Shown here in pieces: positions 24,101-31,436 of a stretch of 64,000 nucleotides of DNA. Numbering within the stretch: position 1 is the stretch's first letter; every line of letters starts with the position of its first letter. The stretch is from Methyloferula stellata AR4 (GTDB taxonomy: Bacteria > Pseudomonadota > Alphaproteobacteria > Rhizobiales > Beijerinckiaceae). The position numbers and the translations under genes were made by a program. Under the pieces are notes generated by a model. It saw only the letters and a program-made list of their open reading frames with translations, had not been told where the DNA came from and did not search any database. The stretch spans positions 3,302,001 to 3,366,000 of the forward strand of contig NZ_ARWA01000001.1 in assembly GCF_000385335.1 (NCBI RefSeq), written 5' to 3'.

Positions 24101-24528
24101 TGGTGATGTTTGTCGATCGCGACAAAGGATCACCGCAGTCGTTGCGTCACGTCGTTCCCTTTGTCTGGCGCTATATGCGGGAAAACTGGTATTCCGACCA
24201 GGATTGGTTCAATTTCTTTTCCCCGGATCCTGCAGAACGCGATCAAAGTAAAAACAGACAGGCCGGGAGGGTCGGCCTGATCTTCAATCATTTTCCCGTA
24301 TTGAGCACATTGAATTACGCCAATTACCCGACCGTAAACGCTTATAATCGTCTCCTCGCACGCGTGAAGAAAAACGCAAAGTTCTTCCAGCGAGTCCCAA
24401 ATTTCATCGAAACCGATTGGGTGACAACGACCGGAGATGCGCCCCGCCTCGTCAAGACTATAAACGACCTTGTTTGGACGGCAACGGATCCGCTCGCTGC
24501 GCTCGATGCCTTGCCGCCCGACCCGTGA
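21121..24528 (+). CDS. Five tandem ILEI/FAM3-like domains fused to a PI-PLC-X-like domain
   Basis: An 1135-aa protein with five repeats of ~151-157 residues. Each repeat has a GRGLNV-type turn (residues ~36, 190, 346, 503 and 654), an F/YDT segment, an LPxGRIVAVAV strand, the helix LTERAKxACExLGS, IRNL, and SWAIIGxKG. This layout matches the ILEI/FAM3 domain of animal cytokine-like proteins and related glycan-binding modules. Repeat 5 is the most divergent. A hydrophobic helix follows (~785-805, AVAVAVVVFAIMVLWYMDWG). The C-terminal ~310 residues resemble a PI-PLC X domain: FLTAHNAM (His 833), QLAQGVRAFALDVF, LYLCHGYC (His 886), FLNANSNDIVTILFE. It starts at ATG 21121 (GTG 21112 in frame) and no Sec signal is seen. 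A role in binding glycans and cleaving phosphoinositide or similar lipids is inference. Confidence 0.8.
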   Translation: MPTFEIDISSAGPNFGNSALIKGWGTIIPMPGGSYGRGLNVAILSEINASILKTAVFDTGGDPGAGDAFATLVEQTPVGQYVLVAAKGDAATNLTDRAKRACRMIGSGLIGNLTNLGSWAIIGQRGAAPGAAMEQQSNLAAVHLVKDVPALTDNANGVEIAALSGGWNGGNQASITMRGAAIAIAGGGYRRGLNVAVMDGTTAAVLATYNFDTYLQGPADQFAALIEGLPAGRMVAVTVLDDAFTQLTERAKLACESLGSAQIRKLGFRSSWSMIGFKDALRGSVAETISGNSPVTSVYWHFPETTDSRVGISLALASAGTSFGAAANLTVGGFALAALAENATFGRGLNVSVIGQGIDPMAKIQTFDTGGSSSAADAFADMIEQLPLGELVAIAVADDAFANLSERAKRACELIGSGLIRNLALHGSWAILGRKGCAPGSVPEVLRNDGAVGLEAWFARDQSRLARLFMEVQVDSAGNSVGNRASISISPNLSKLPLASVNSRGLNVVVIDETTGQATFTRSYDTCGSSAEADAFAAMVEALPTGRIVAIAVCDEAQNNLTERAKRACESLGSRQIRNLQYRGSWAIIGKKGAQSTSVPEALSNNSPASARYWLFPDSLFSGRGFNIAALAGGSSSNPSWITVKGTAVAGLPGAGLNFAIIDQTNGNLLQQGYVTPAQSSAQADAFAMIIEQLPRGRIVAVATMGDAATGLTERAKLACETLGSGFIRALRPNSTWAGLNSSWVMIGVKGLAPGSALEQVRVNGSASLSTWFPFPPAHVEANPAVAVAVVVFAIMVLWYMDWGATPAQPAQLPVYVPPKLRRYNEFTFLTAHNAMANVTDGWNSLAAQQQGSVTEQLAQGVRAFALDVFVYSPTTGGTNDLYLCHGYCGSPGMPSPPRLLSATLTEIVTFLNANSNDIVTILFESQSDTLPDAASNALFVAAFATSNATDLIFWPDSTSANPPSGARTWDVNLNVGQFNWPTVDQMKTDNKRLVMFVDRDKGSPQSLRHVVPFVWRYMRENWYSDQDWFNFFSPDPAERDQSKNRQAGRVGLIFNHFPVLSTLNYANYPTVNAYNRLLARVKKNAKFFQRVPNFIETDWVTTTGDAPRLVKTINDLVWTATDPLAALDALPPDP

Positions 24529-24575
24529 AAATATTGCCGCTGCCGGCAAGCGGTCTCTGGTGCAGCCAGATCAAA

Positions 24576-25292
24576 CTATACTCGCGCGGTGCCTTTGGCG
24601 CCCTTCGAGCGCGCGTCGAGGAAGGCGATCATCTCGGTCAGCCCATAATCGTCGCGCCCGGCGAAATGCCGGATAACGGCTTCGATGGTCGGCATGCTCG
24701 CGGGCGTCACCGAGAAATCGAGTTCGGGGCGATGCTGCTCGGCCGGCGCCGTGACGCTCAGCAAGCGATAGAGACGCGAGTTCGAGCGCAAATGCGTCGT
24801 GCCTTCGCGCCGTTCATCCGGATCGAGGCAGCGGCGACTCGAATCGTCGAGCGCCGCGACGGTGAAGGCTTCGACCTCCATGCCGAGCGGATAGCTTTTG
24901 GTGAGCGGCGTGCCGATCCAATCGACCATGCCATCCGTCAGGCGGATCAGATTGGCGACATGATCGATCGTCGCCGGATCGACCAGCGGGGCATCGGCGG
25001 CGATCACGACGCCCGCGGTCGCGGCCTCGGCCTTCAGCGCCGCGAGCAAACGGCCGAGACCATCCTCCCCGCTGCCACGATAGCAGGTGATCCCGCGCGC
25101 CTTGCAAAAGCGCTCGATCCCCGCATCGGCGGGCGAATCCGTCGCGACGACGGCGATCGCGTCGAGCTTGTCGACACGCGCCATGCGGTCGAGCGCATGC
25201 GCCAAAAGCGGCTTGCCCGCGACCTCGCGCAGGAGGGCATCGGAGCCGATCGACGATCTCAACCCTGTCGTCAGGAGTGCCACGACTTTCAT
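24576..25292 (-). CDS. Cytidylyltransferase-like nucleotidyltransferase (SpsF/KdsB type)
   Basis: A 238-aa GT-A-fold nucleotidyltransferase. The N-terminus has VVALLTTGLRSSIGSDALLREVAGKPLLAHALDR, which corresponds to the CTP-binding loop and GKPLL motif of sialic acid/KDO-type cytidylyltransferases. Then DAIAVVATDSPADAGIERFC, RGSGEDGLGRLLAAL and the metal-site-like VVIAADAPLVDPATID. The family usual LARxxSxRLPGK loop is altered here (LTTGLRSSIGSD), so activity is uncertain. It would make a CMP- or NDP-sugar. It converges with the ILEI-repeat gene and is followed upstream by an unknown gene. Confidence 0.7.
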   Translation of the reverse strand: MKVVALLTTGLRSSIGSDALLREVAGKPLLAHALDRMARVDKLDAIAVVATDSPADAGIERFCKARGITCYRGSGEDGLGRLLAALKAEAATAGVVIAADAPLVDPATIDHVANLIRLTDGMVDWIGTPLTKSYPLGMEVEAFTVAALDDSSRRCLDPDERREGTTHLRSNSRLYRLLSVTAPAEQHRPELDFSVTPASMPTIEAVIRHFAGRDDYGLTEMIAFLDARSKGAKGTARV

Positions 25293-25330
25293 GGACACGC
25301 AGCCATCATCATCTGGTTGTTAATCAGGCT

Positions 25331-26176
25331 TCAGCCCCGCCGCGCAAGAGCCTGCAAATGCGCGCGATAGGCTTCGTCGAATTCGAGATCGACGGCACCG
25401 GTCGCGGCGATCAGCAAGCACGCGATGAAGCACTGATCATTCCGGTCATCGCTCAGCACCTCTTCAATCGGCGGCACCGTCGCCCTCGGCCGTGTCACGT
25501 TGAAAAGCTGCTGCGTGATGATGTGGGTCCAGCGATCCCTGTGCCATTTGGCCAGCACGCCGATGAGCTCCTGGACGAAATTCGATTGACGCGCCTTTTC
25601 GAGAAGCCGCAGGCCGGCATTCCAGATGTCTCGCGGATCGAAGGCTTTGGCTTCCAGCATATCCTTGATGAAGGCGCCGACGGCGGTATCGAGCGGATCG
25701 CCGGTTTCGGATCCGCGAAGACAGCAGCCAAGCGCCGCGCTGCCGGGAAATGCCTCGCCGAAGCGCGCCGACAAAGAGGCTTCCAGCTTTTCGACGGCGG
25801 CCTTATCGGCGGCGAGCGCGGCAATGATGCAAAAGGCGAAAACCGCATCATCCGCCACGGCGCGCACTGGCGGCTTTTCCAGATCGGCGGCGGAAAACAG
25901 CGGAATCGCCCCGCCGAGCTCAGCGATCGGGTCTTTCGACGCCGCGGCCTCGGAGCGGCTGCGCAAATAGGCGGTCGCCTCAAGCCAGCCGACCAGATGC
26001 TCGGTGAAGAGCGCCGGATCAAGCCCCGTGACCGCCCTGTTCATCCATTCTTTGCGTGTCTTGACGTCAGTCATGGCAGCCGGTCCCGCGCTGGTTTTGG
26101 AAGTGCCGGCTTTGGAAGGCGTGGCGGCAGTCGTCGCGGCCCGTTTGGCCCGTTTCTGGTTCGAATAGCGGCTCAT
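25331..26176 (-). CDS. Hypothetical helical protein
   Basis: A 281-aa protein that I do not recognise. The first ~35 residues are basic and Ala/Thr/Ser-rich (KRAKRAATTAATPSKAGTSK), so translation may actually begin at ATG 26074 (MTDVKTRKEW). The rest is Ala-rich and helical (AVFAFCIIAALAADKAAVEKLEASL, AAGLIGVLAKWHRDRWTHIITQ) with no signal peptide and no transmembrane helix. It sits between glnE and a nucleotidyltransferase gene on the same strand. No function can be suggested. Confidence 0.65.
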   Translation of the reverse strand: MSRYSNQKRAKRAATTAATPSKAGTSKTSAGPAAMTDVKTRKEWMNRAVTGLDPALFTEHLVGWLEATAYLRSRSEAAASKDPIAELGGAIPLFSAADLEKPPVRAVADDAVFAFCIIAALAADKAAVEKLEASLSARFGEAFPGSAALGCCLRGSETGDPLDTAVGAFIKDMLEAKAFDPRDIWNAGLRLLEKARQSNFVQELIGVLAKWHRDRWTHIITQQLFNVTRPRATVPPIEEVLSDDRNDQCFIACLLIAATGAVDLEFDEAYRAHLQALARRG

Positions 26177-26249
26177 CGGTCTTTTCTGGAATGACGATTA
26201 CCGTCCGGAATTTGCCAAATGTGTCAGATACATTAAGCACGCTTGCGGC

Positions 26250-29216
26250 TTAAGGTCGTGCCCAATCCGTTGTCAGAAGCCGCGTAAAGATGCGGCGTGT
26301 TTGGGCCCGCGTCTCTTCGAGTTCGCGCACCAGATGGGCAAAATCCGGCAGATCGGCAGCACCGGCCAAACGCCGCTTGACAGCCAGGCTCGCGGCTGGC
26401 GGCGGCGTATCCCCTGCGAGAGTCACCCCCAGGATTTGGGTCACATTCGTATAGAGGCTATGCGCCTGGAGCAAATCCCGCGCGGTCTTGAAGGTGAGGA
26501 AACCGAAGCCTGCCGCCTGATCGATCAATTCGGCGGTCGAAATCGCATAGAAATTGGGCTCATCATGAGCGTGGCGCAGCAATAAATATTGCGCCAGAAA
26601 TTCGATATCCAACAGACCGCCAGCCGTCAGCTTGAGGTTCCAGGGGCCGGTTTCGACCTTTTCGCGTGCGATCAGATTGCGCATGGCCAGGACGTCGCGG
26701 CGCAGGCTCTCGCCGCGCGGCGAGCAGATAATGGCCCGGATCGCCGACTGAACCTCAGCGGCGAGAGCCTTGTCGCCTGCAATGACGCGGGCCCGCGTCA
26801 ATGCCATATGCTCCCAGGTCTCGGCCTCATGCATTTGATAGGTGGAAAAGCCGCTCATCTGCACAGCGACCGGACCTTTGCCGCCTGACGGACGCAAGCG
26901 CATGTCGACTTCATAGAGCCGGCCGCGCCGCGTCGGCACCGTCAAGGCCGACACGAGCCGCTGCACGATGCGCGCATAATATTGCCCGGCGTGCAACGGC
27001 CGCACGCCATCCGAGACGGGACGCTCCGCATCGAAATCGTAAATCAGCATCAAGTCGAGATCTGAGGTCGCCGTCATCTCGCGCGAGCCGAGCTTGCCCA
27101 AGGCAACAACCACGCAGCGTCCGCCCGGCACATGCCCATGGTCTGCCGCGATCTGATGCTCGACCTGCCGGAGCGAAGCCTGGACAACCGCTGCCGCCAG
27201 CGCTGAAAAGGCGCGTCCCGCCGTCTGCGCATCGATCAGCTGGGCCAGAAGCCGCAGGCTGATGAGGAACATTTCCTCCTGCGCGAAATCCCGCGCCGTA
27301 TCGAGAAACTGCTCCATATGTGCGGCGCTGCGCAGCGCGAAGGCGGCGCGGTCTTCGAAAGATCTTTCGTCGAGCGGGATGTCGAGCCGCCGCGTATCGA
27401 GCGCGGCATCGAGCACATGCGGCCGCTGCTCGATAATGCCTGCGAGGCGAGGCGCCGAGCCCAGAATATCGCTGAACAGAGCTTGCAGGTTGGGATTGGA
27501 TTTCAGGATCAAAAAAAGTTCGATCGCGGCCGGCATATGGGCCAAGGCCTGATCGAAGGCGGCGAGCGCGGCATCGGGCGCACCCGATTGCGCAAAGGCC
27601 TGGATCATGTCCGGCACGAGTTCGGTGAGCACTTCGCGCGCCCGTGCCGTCTGCACGGCGGCGCGGCGCCCGAAATGCCAGCCGCGCACGGTCTCGACCG
27701 CGAGAGACGGATTTTTGAAGCCAAGCCGCGCCAAGGTTTCGAGTGTTTCCGGATCGTCGCTGACGCCGGTGAAGACGAGGCTTCCCAATTCGGCGCTGAG
27801 ATCCGGCGCATGTTCGAAGAGAAGCGCGTAGTGAAAGACGACGTCGCGGAAATGCCGCGTCAAGGCACGGCTGAACTGATCGACGCGCGCAAATCCGCAA
27901 AACCGCGCGAACTTTTTGAGCTTGTCCTTCTCAAGCGGCAAGCGATGCGTCTGCTCGTCGGCGATCATCTGCAAGCGATGTTCGATGCCGCGCAACGCGA
28001 TATAGGCGGCTTTGAGCTCATCAGCCGCTTCGCGCGTGATCCAGCCGTCCTCGAAGAGCCTTTGCAGCATGTCGAGCGTGCGCGCACCGCGCAGATCCGG
28101 TCTTTTGCCGCCGAAGATCAATTGCTGCGTCTGGACGAAAAACTCGATCTCGCGAATGCCGCCGCGGCCGAGTTTGATGTCATGGCCGGCGACCGCGATT
28201 TCGGCATGGCCGCGCACCGCATGGGTCTGGCGCTTCATCGCATGAATGTCGGCAATCGCCGCATAGTCGAAATATTTGCGCCAGATGAAAGGCGTCAATT
28301 CATGCAAAAACCTTCGCCCAAGCGCGAGATCACCGGCGATGGGCCGCGCCTTGATGAGCGCCGCGCGCTCCCAGTTCTGGCCGTACATTTCATAATAGAA
28401 CAAAGCCGCAGGCAGGCCGACGGCGATCGCGGTCGAGCCGGGATCCGGCCTCAACCTTAGATCGACACGCGCGACATAGCCGTCGCCCGTGCGGTCCTGC
28501 AAAAGCCGCACGAGATTTTTCGTGAGACGGACGAACAGCGGCCCCGGGTCGGTTCCGTCCGGCACGGCAGCCGAGGCCGGATCGAACAGGACCATGAGAT
28601 CGATGTCGCTTGAATAATTGAGTTCGCGCGCGCCGAGCTTGCCGAGCGCGACGACCACAAGCCCGCATTCTGCCTCGGGCACTGCGAGATCGGTGAGATG
28701 TAGTTTTCCGTTCGCCGACATTCCACGCAACATGAAGCGCAGCGCGAGCGACACGAAAAGATCGGCGGCGTCCGATAGCGCGTCCATCACCGCGACGAGA
28801 TCCCAAGCACCGCCGAGATCGGCGAGCGCGACAAGCAACGCTATCTCCTGCTTGGCCAGACGCAGCCGCGCCATGAGATCTTGCTCGCGGTCGATGCTCG
28901 CGCAGGCCGACTCCAGGCCTGTGAGGCAGGCGCGCAGACTGGCCTCGGGCGCCTCGTTCAAAAGCCGTGCGAGCCTCCGATGATCGGTGGCCGCAAGCCG
29001 CCAAAGATAGACTGAATGATCGGCTATGCCTTGCAGAAGCGCCCGAATATTTTTATCCGCCGCGAGACGCGCGATCTCCTCATGCCCATGCTTCCCAAGA
29101 AAATCCGCGAGACGGCGTTCCGCGGCCTTGGCATCGGTTAATTGCGGCGCGGTCGAGATCCGCCGCGACAAAGGCAATGAGGATTGGGTCCGGCTCGCCT
29201 GCGGCGCGCCACTCAT
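26250..29216 (-). CDS. glnE: Bifunctional glutamine synthetase adenylyltransferase/deadenylase
   Basis: Controls glutamine synthetase by adding or removing AMP in response to PII and glutamine. The two nucleotidyltransferase domains are clear: VALGKLGARELNYSSDIDL in the N-terminal half (deadenylase) and VALGKLGSREMTATSDLDL in the C-terminal half (adenylase). Each is followed by its GGxxxIEF motif (GRGGIREIEFFVQ; TAGGLLDIEFLAQY). At 988 aa it is full length. It overlaps the upstream sensor kinase gene by 4 nt (start 29216, kinase stop 29213), which suggests the end of one long operon. This order is familiar from Rhizobiales. Confidence 0.97.
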   Translation of the reverse strand: MSGAPQASRTQSSLPLSRRISTAPQLTDAKAAERRLADFLGKHGHEEIARLAADKNIRALLQGIADHSVYLWRLAATDHRRLARLLNEAPEASLRACLTGLESACASIDREQDLMARLRLAKQEIALLVALADLGGAWDLVAVMDALSDAADLFVSLALRFMLRGMSANGKLHLTDLAVPEAECGLVVVALGKLGARELNYSSDIDLMVLFDPASAAVPDGTDPGPLFVRLTKNLVRLLQDRTGDGYVARVDLRLRPDPGSTAIAVGLPAALFYYEMYGQNWERAALIKARPIAGDLALGRRFLHELTPFIWRKYFDYAAIADIHAMKRQTHAVRGHAEIAVAGHDIKLGRGGIREIEFFVQTQQLIFGGKRPDLRGARTLDMLQRLFEDGWITREAADELKAAYIALRGIEHRLQMIADEQTHRLPLEKDKLKKFARFCGFARVDQFSRALTRHFRDVVFHYALLFEHAPDLSAELGSLVFTGVSDDPETLETLARLGFKNPSLAVETVRGWHFGRRAAVQTARAREVLTELVPDMIQAFAQSGAPDAALAAFDQALAHMPAAIELFLILKSNPNLQALFSDILGSAPRLAGIIEQRPHVLDAALDTRRLDIPLDERSFEDRAAFALRSAAHMEQFLDTARDFAQEEMFLISLRLLAQLIDAQTAGRAFSALAAAVVQASLRQVEHQIAADHGHVPGGRCVVVALGKLGSREMTATSDLDLMLIYDFDAERPVSDGVRPLHAGQYYARIVQRLVSALTVPTRRGRLYEVDMRLRPSGGKGPVAVQMSGFSTYQMHEAETWEHMALTRARVIAGDKALAAEVQSAIRAIICSPRGESLRRDVLAMRNLIAREKVETGPWNLKLTAGGLLDIEFLAQYLLLRHAHDEPNFYAISTAELIDQAAGFGFLTFKTARDLLQAHSLYTNVTQILGVTLAGDTPPPAASLAVKRRLAGAADLPDFAHLVRELEETRAQTRRIFTRLLTTDWARP

Positions 29217-30676
29217 GCCGCTGTCCCGGGCGAAGCCAAGGCCGGCACGGGCGCGGGCGCGGGAAGCGCCACGGGATGCGCCACCGCCGGCAATGCGATT
29301 ACGATCCTCAGACCCGGCGCATTGTCCTCGACACGCAAGGTCCCGCCATGCAGCCGCGCGACGGCCGCGGCGAGCGAAAGGCCGAGGCCCGAACCGGGCC
29401 GCGAGCGCGAATTTTCAAGCCGCACGAAACGGTCGAGCACGCGGGTGCGATCGGCAAGCGCAATGCCGGGGCCTCGATCGGCAACGGTGATTTCGATCAT
29501 GCCGTCATTGCGCCGCGCGGTGACGAAAATTTCCGGCACGGTGCATTTGCCGTCCCGCGATGCCGTGATGGGCGTGCCATATTTCAGCGCATTGTCGATC
29601 AGATTGGCGAGCGCCTGACCGATCAGTTCGCGGCTGCCTTCGATAAAAAGCCCCGGCTCCGCCTCGGTCTCCAATGTGACACCGCGATCTTCCGCGACCG
29701 GCTCATAGAGTTCGCCGACATCATGCACGACCGCTGCGGCATCGAAAGAAACCATCCCTTCGGGACTGGCGCCCGCCTCGGCGCGGGCGATCATCAAAAG
29801 CGCGTCGAAGATGCGGATCATATTGTCCGATTCCTCGATGACCTTTTCGAGCGCGAGCCGGTTCTCGTCCACGGACGAAGCAGAGCGCAAGGCCTGCTCG
29901 GCGCCGTTGCGCAGGCGCGTCAAGGGCGTGCGCAGATCATGCGCGATATTGTCGGAGACTTCTTTCAAGCCGGCCATCAATTCGCCGATCCGATCGAGCA
30001 TGCTGTTGAGGTTCAAAACCAGCCGGTCGAGTTCATCGCCCGATCCCGTCACCGGCAGGCGGCCGGAGAGATCGCCTGCGACGATGCGGCGGGCCCCCGC
30101 GTTGATCGAATCGACACGGGTCAGCACGCGCCGCGCCACAAGCAGACCGCCCAAAGTGCCGATGATCGTCAGCCAGAAGAGCGAGGCGAGCAGCGCACCC
30201 GACAGAATCTGGCGCAGGCTCTCCTCTTCTTCAATATCATGACCGACAAGAAGCCTGAAGCCATCCGGCAGGATGAAGATGCGCGCGAAGGCGCGATGCA
30301 AGCCGCCGGCGTCGCCCGGCCTCTGATAATTGGTCTCGACAGTGCCGGCCTGTGAGAGAACCCCCGCGGGCAGGCTCGCAATATTGCCGGCGATCGGCTC
30401 GCCCGCATAGGTCGTGACGAGATAAAGCCCGGCACCCGGCTGTTTGACGCGGCGCTCGATGACGGTCGTGAGCTGCCTGATGCCGCCCTGCGCATATTGC
30501 TCGGCAAGGCCGGTGATGTCGGTGTCGATCGTCTGCTTGATCTGCTCGTCGATCAGCTCTTTCACGTGCCAGCCGACCCGGCTCAGCACGAGCCCCGCGC
30601 CGATCGCGAATATGACGAGATAGGCGAGCGATATCTTGAAGGCGGTCGTTCGAAAGAGCTTACCGAGAGGCGTCAC
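29213..30676 (-). CDS. Two-component sensor histidine kinase (HAMP, HisKA, HATPase)
   Basis: Inner-membrane sensor kinase. TM1 is AFKISLAYLVIFAIGAGLVL; a periplasmic sensor segment (~35-165) is followed by TM2 (LLASLFWLTIIGTLGGLLV), HAMP (RIVAGDLSGRLPVTGSGDELDRL), the H-box SDNIAHDLRTPLTRLR, the N-box LANLIDNALKYG and G-boxes DRGPGIAL and GSGLGLSLAAAV. The last ~20 residues are Pro/Ala-rich. At 487 aa, start is probably GTG 30676, overlapping the response regulator by 17 nt. It presumably phosphorylates the adjacent regulator. The signal is unknown; the neighbouring DegP gene suggests an envelope stress or protease-related signal. Confidence 0.93.
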   Translation of the reverse strand: MTPLGKLFRTTAFKISLAYLVIFAIGAGLVLSRVGWHVKELIDEQIKQTIDTDITGLAEQYAQGGIRQLTTVIERRVKQPGAGLYLVTTYAGEPIAGNIASLPAGVLSQAGTVETNYQRPGDAGGLHRAFARIFILPDGFRLLVGHDIEEEESLRQILSGALLASLFWLTIIGTLGGLLVARRVLTRVDSINAGARRIVAGDLSGRLPVTGSGDELDRLVLNLNSMLDRIGELMAGLKEVSDNIAHDLRTPLTRLRNGAEQALRSASSVDENRLALEKVIEESDNMIRIFDALLMIARAEAGASPEGMVSFDAAAVVHDVGELYEPVAEDRGVTLETEAEPGLFIEGSRELIGQALANLIDNALKYGTPITASRDGKCTVPEIFVTARRNDGMIEITVADRGPGIALADRTRVLDRFVRLENSRSRPGSGLGLSLAAAVARLHGGTLRVEDNAPGLRIVIALPAVAHPVALPAPAPVPALASPGTAA

Positions 30677-31352
30677 GGATCATGTATCCCGCGCCGCGGA
30701 TGGTTTGCAGGAGCGGCGGATCGAAACCTTTATCAATCTTCGACCGCAAACGTGAAATATGAACATCGATGACATTGGTCTGCGGATCGAAATGATAATC
30801 CCAGACATTTTCCAAAAGCATTGTCCGCGTCACGACTTGTCCGGCGTGTTTCATCAAATATTCGAGCAGGCGGAATTCGCGCGGCTGGAGGGAGATTTCC
30901 TTCCCGGCCCGCGTCAATTTATGAGAAAGCCGGTCAAGCTCAAGCCCGCCGACCCGGTAGACCATGTCTTCGGTCGTGCTCGGCTGATTGCGCCGCGCCA
31001 GGACTTCCGTCCGCGCCAGCAGTTCGGAAAAGGCGTAGGGCTTCGGCAGATAGTCGTCGCCGCCCGCCCGAAGTCCCTTCACCCGGTCGTCAACTTGGCC
31101 GAGCGCCGAAAGGATCAGGACCGGCGTCGTGATTTTTTGCGCCCGCAACCCGCCGATCAGCGAGAGCCCGTCCATCTTCGGCAGCATACGGTCGATGATG
31201 AGCACGTCATAGGTCTCGTCGCGCGCGCGCTCATAGCCCTCGACCCCGTCGGCGACGTGATCGGCGACATGGCCCATTTCCCTGAAAGCCTTGACCAGGT
31301 AATTGGCGGCTTCGAGATCGTCTTCAACGATAAGAATGCGCATGGATGTCAT
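30660..31352 (-). CDS. OmpR/PhoB-family response regulator
   Basis: DNA-binding response regulator partner of the kinase at 29213-30676. The receiver domain is ILIVEDDLEAANYL with the phospho-acceptor Asp in VLIIDRMLPKMDG, the switch Ser in LILSALGQ and the Lys in YLPKPYAF. The winged-helix domain carries LQPREFRLLEYLMKHAGQVVTR and IDVHISRLRSKIDKG. About 230 aa from ATG 31352; 31343 (MRILIVEDD) is also possible. It overlaps the kinase gene and lies downstream of degP after a terminator. Confidence 0.93.
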   Translation of the reverse strand: MTSMRILIVEDDLEAANYLVKAFREMGHVADHVADGVEGYERARDETYDVLIIDRMLPKMDGLSLIGGLRAQKITTPVLILSALGQVDDRVKGLRAGGDDYLPKPYAFSELLARTEVLARRNQPSTTEDMVYRVGGLELDRLSHKLTRAGKEISLQPREFRLLEYLMKHAGQVVTRTMLLENVWDYHFDPQTNVIDVHISRLRSKIDKGFDPPLLQTIRGAGYMIRDASR

Positions 31353-31365
31353 ATAGCGATTTCCA

Positions 31366-31399
31366 CAAAAAAAGCAGGCCGGGAGATCATCCCCCGGCC
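31366..31399 (-). terminator. Rho-independent terminator after degP
   Basis: On the reverse strand GGCCGGG and CCCGGCC pair around a 9-nt loop, then TGC and a run of seven T residues. It ends the degP transcript and separates it from the downstream regulator pair. Confidence 0.85.
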
Positions 31400-31436
31400 C
31401 ACTGTTTTGGCGTGCATAGTGAACGAACCGGTTGGG

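Noticed and set aside
27318-28460. 380-codon plus-strand frame over glnE
   Set aside because: It is antisense to glnE and has typical shadow composition.
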